A DNA stretch of 6,784 nt from Alphaproteobacteria bacterium. GTDB taxonomy: Bacteria > Pseudomonadota > Alphaproteobacteria > Micavibrionales > Micavibrionaceae. Every line of letters starts with the position of its first letter. Within the stretch, counting starts at the first letter, position 1. The notes beneath the pieces were generated by a model. It was not told the origin of the DNA. It ran no database searches and worked only from the letters and a program-made list of their open reading frames with translations. Below, piece after piece: positions 4,787-6,784 of this stretch. A program made the position numbers and the translations under genes. The stretch spans positions 1 to 6,784 of the forward strand of contig JAESUK010000117.1 in NCBI GenBank assembly GCA_016763095.1, read 5' to 3'.

Positions 4787-6784
4787 AAAGAGATCGATTT
4801 TTCAATGGCTGTGACAGCATCATTCGCAGCACTTCCATTTGGACCCCCTGCTTGCGCCATATCAGGACGCCCACCACCGCCTTTGCCACCAAGTGCTTCT
4901 GATCCCACACGAACAAGGTCAACGGCGTTCACGCGCTCTGTGAGGTCGTCTGTAACGCCCACAACCAGCGAGGCACGCCCCTCATTTGTTGCGACAAGAA
5001 CAACAACCCCTGATCCAAGTTGTTCCTTTAGAGCATCTGCCATTGGCTTAAGATCTTTAGCGGGGAAGTCAGCAAGAACACGTGCTGTAAATTTCATACC
5101 TGAAATCTCTTTAACCTTAGCACCAGAATTTGATGTACCACCACTTGTTGCAAGTTTCTTACGAAGATCGCTAGCCTCTTGTCCAAGCTTCTTGTTTTCG
5201 CTCATCAGCGCTTGCGCTTTTTGTAGGGCTTCTGATGGGTTTGTTTTTAAAGAGAGCGTAATGCTATTAAGAAGCTCTATTCTATCATTCACAAAAGACA
5301 TAGCATTTTTGTTTGTCACAGCTTCAATACGGCGCACGCCTGATGAAACAGCACTTTCCGATGTAATTTTGAAAAGGCCAATATCTCCCGTGCGTTGTGT
5401 GTGTGTTCCACCACAAAGTTCAACAGAAAATGCATGATCTTGATTTTCTGTATGGGATCCCATAGTAAGAACACGCACTTCTTCGTCGTATTTTTCACCA
5501 AACAGTGCCATCGCACCAGCTTCTACGGCCTCGTCTTTGTTCATAAGTTGGGTAGAAACAATGTTGTTGAGCATAATTTCTCTATTTACAATTGTTTCAA
5601 TTTCTTGGATCTGTTCTTTTGTGATTGCGGCAGGATTACTGAAGTCAAAACGCAATTTATCGGCATTCACAAGGGATCCTTTCTGGCTTACATGATCACC
5701 AAGAATTTCTCGTAATGCAGAGTGCAAAAGGTGTGTAGCTGAATGGTTAGCGCGCGTCAGTCGACGCACATCATGGTCAATTTGAAGATTGATCGTTTGT
5801 CCAACTGTAAGCGTTCCTTTTGTCAAAACACCATTATGAACATGGAGTTTACCAAGAGGCTTGCTTGTGTCTGTGACGGTGAATAGCCCCTCATCAAAAA
5901 TAAGTTTTCCTCTGTCCCCAGTTTGCCCACCAGATTCTCCATAAAAGGGAGTCTGGTTTGTAATAACCTGAGCTGTCTCACCTTCTTTGATGTCTTCTAC
6001 ACGCGCACCATCTTTAACAAGAGCAATGATTTTAGCATCGGCTTGATCAAGCTCATAGCCGAGAAATTCGGTCGGACCGAATTCTTCAACAAGGTCGTAC
6101 CAAACAACACTTGTCGCCGTTTCTCCAGAACCAGACCATGCAGCGCGCGCATCGGATCTTTGCTTCTCCATACAGGTTTCAAATGCGCCTGTATCAACTT
6201 CTATATTTTGCGATCTAAGGGCATCTTGTGTAAGATCAAGTGGGAATCCAAACGTATCGTATAGCTTAAATGCTACATCCCCTGGGAATTTAGATCCAGA
6301 AGATATTTTATCGGTTTCTTCGTCAAGCATTTTCAATCCACGTTCCAATGTACCTTTGAAACGTGTTTCTTCATTTTCCAAAGTTTGGGTAATAAGGCTC
6401 TCTGCACGACGAAGTTCTGGGTAAGCTTCTCCCATTTTATCAAGTAACGTCGGGAATAGCTGATGCATTAATGGGTCTTGTGCACCCAAAAGGTGTGCGT
6501 GACGCATGCCTCGGCGCATAATACGGCGTAGAACATATCCACGGCCTTCATTGCTTGGCAACACACCGTCCGCCATCAAAAAGCTAGCGGAACGAATATG
6601 ATCAGCAATAACTTTGTGAGATGCTGCTTGTTCACCATCGGGATCAACTGATGTGATATCCGCAACATGGTGAATCAAGGCTTGCATGATATCGATGTCA
6701 TAATTGTTGTTACTACCCATCAATGTGGCGGCCATACGTTCAAGCCCCATCCCTGTATCAATACATTTTGAAGGGAGGTCTATC
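4783..6784 (-). CDS. alaS: Alanyl-tRNA synthetase, partial (N-terminal part off the right edge)
   Basis: Class II aminoacyl-tRNA synthetase that charges tRNA-Ala and clears mischarged Ser/Gly-tRNA-Ala. The reading frame stays open to the window end: 666 residues are visible, beginning IDLPSKCIDTGMGLER, the family's motif-3 region. About 230 residues of the N-terminal catalytic core should lie beyond 6784. Counting from the Met of GMGLER, the NYDID segment (16-20) and ADHIRSASFLMADGVLPSNEGRGYVLRR (49-76) complete the aminoacylation/tRNA-recognition part. The editing domain has the zinc motif HSATH (336-340) and CGGTH (446-450). A coiled-coil linker (about 505-533) leads to the glycine-rich C-Ala segment with GGKGGGGRPDMAQAGG (621-636). 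All zinc ligands are present and no frameshift is seen. The ATG at 6750 is internal, not the start. The stop interlocks with that of the convergent 358-residue gene over four bases. Confidence 0.97.
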   Translation of the reverse strand, partial: IDLPSKCIDTGMGLERMAATLMGSNNNYDIDIMQALIHHVADITSVDPDGEQAASHKVIADHIRSASFLMADGVLPSNEGRGYVLRRIMRRGMRHAHLLGAQDPLMHQLFPTLLDKMGEAYPELRRAESLITQTLENEETRFKGTLERGLKMLDEETDKISSGSKFPGDVAFKLYDTFGFPLDLTQDALRSQNIEVDTGAFETCMEKQRSDARAAWSGSGETATSVVWYDLVEEFGPTEFLGYELDQADAKIIALVKDGARVEDIKEGETAQVITNQTPFYGESGGQTGDRGKLIFDEGLFTVTDTSKPLGKLHVHNGVLTKGTLTVGQTINLQIDHDVRRLTRANHSATHLLHSALREILGDHVSQKGSLVNADKLRFDFSNPAAITKEQIQEIETIVNREIMLNNIVSTQLMNKDEAVEAGAMALFGEKYDEEVRVLTMGSHTENQDHAFSVELCGGTHTQRTGDIGLFKITSESAVSSGVRRIEAVTNKNAMSFVNDRIELLNSITLSLKTNPSEALQKAQALMSENKKLGQEASDLRKKLATSGGTSNSGAKVKEISGMKFTARVLADFPAKDLKPMADALKEQLGSGVVVLVATNEGRASLVVGVTDDLTERVNAVDLVRVGSEALGGKGGGGRPDMAQAGGPNGSAANDAVTAIEKSISF

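Noticed and set aside
4805..5437. A 210-codon open frame on the + strand inside alaS
   Set aside because: It lies entirely antisense to well-conserved alaS codons, has low-complexity Pro/Ser/Arg-rich composition typical of an antisense shadow, and shows no recognisable motif.
6748..6750. The ATG at 6750 as the start of alaS
   Set aside because: The frame stays open to the window edge and the residues before the Met (IDLPSKCIDTG) are conserved AlaRS sequence, so the gene is merely cut by the edge.

Overview
The window reads as ordinary, moderately AT-rich bacterial chromosome from an alphaproteobacterium whose order I cannot resolve. The call rests on protein style. MnmA has the alphaproteobacterial GACCAG and PCVxCN motifs. 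The NifS/IscS-like cysteine desulfurase is short and has a one-cysteine SAGSACSSGS active-site loop. The alpha/beta hydrolase is of the COG2945 type (HPNPLQGGTMNNKV) that alphaproteobacteria often carry beside Fe-S genes.

Layout: a small hairpin at the left edge probably terminates a rightward gene outside the window. Then come three leftward genes that together form a sulfur-transfer cluster, in transcription order: cysteine desulfurase (2702 to 1590), adrenodoxin-type [2Fe-2S] ferredoxin (1590 to 1252, sharing one base with the desulfurase stop) and the tRNA 2-thiouridylase mnmA (1172 to 54). The desulfurase can supply persulfide sulfur, MnmA uses such sulfur to make 2-thiouridine at tRNA position 34, and the ferredoxin is the likely electron carrier for cluster assembly or thiolation. 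mnmA may also have its own promoter, placed so that its mRNA would be leaderless. A 170-bp AT-rich divergent region holds a candidate promoter and a small inverted repeat. It separates this cluster from the rightward alpha/beta hydrolase (2873 to 3553), which ends in a textbook intrinsic terminator.

Next is a rightward 358-residue gene (3710 to 4786) that I cannot match to a named family as a whole. Its middle third carries the motif order of RelA/SpoT-type nucleotidyltransferases: G-x-x-K-x3-S-L-x-x-K, then D-x-x-R-A-R, VDVQDGF, ELQI and a basic HKRQR helix. It has a degenerate G-Y-x-S-x-H segment and an unrecognised C-terminal third. Its start codon is preceded by a perfect inverted repeat whose hairpin would hold the Shine-Dalgarno bases in the loop. 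It is the best candidate here for something undescribed.

The right third is alaS (alanyl-tRNA synthetase), leftward and cut by the window edge. Its stop codon interlocks with that of the 358-residue gene across a 4-bp TTAA, leaving no room for a terminator between the convergent genes. The remaining genes are housekeeping functions. I see no mobile element, CRISPR array, tRNA or rRNA gene.
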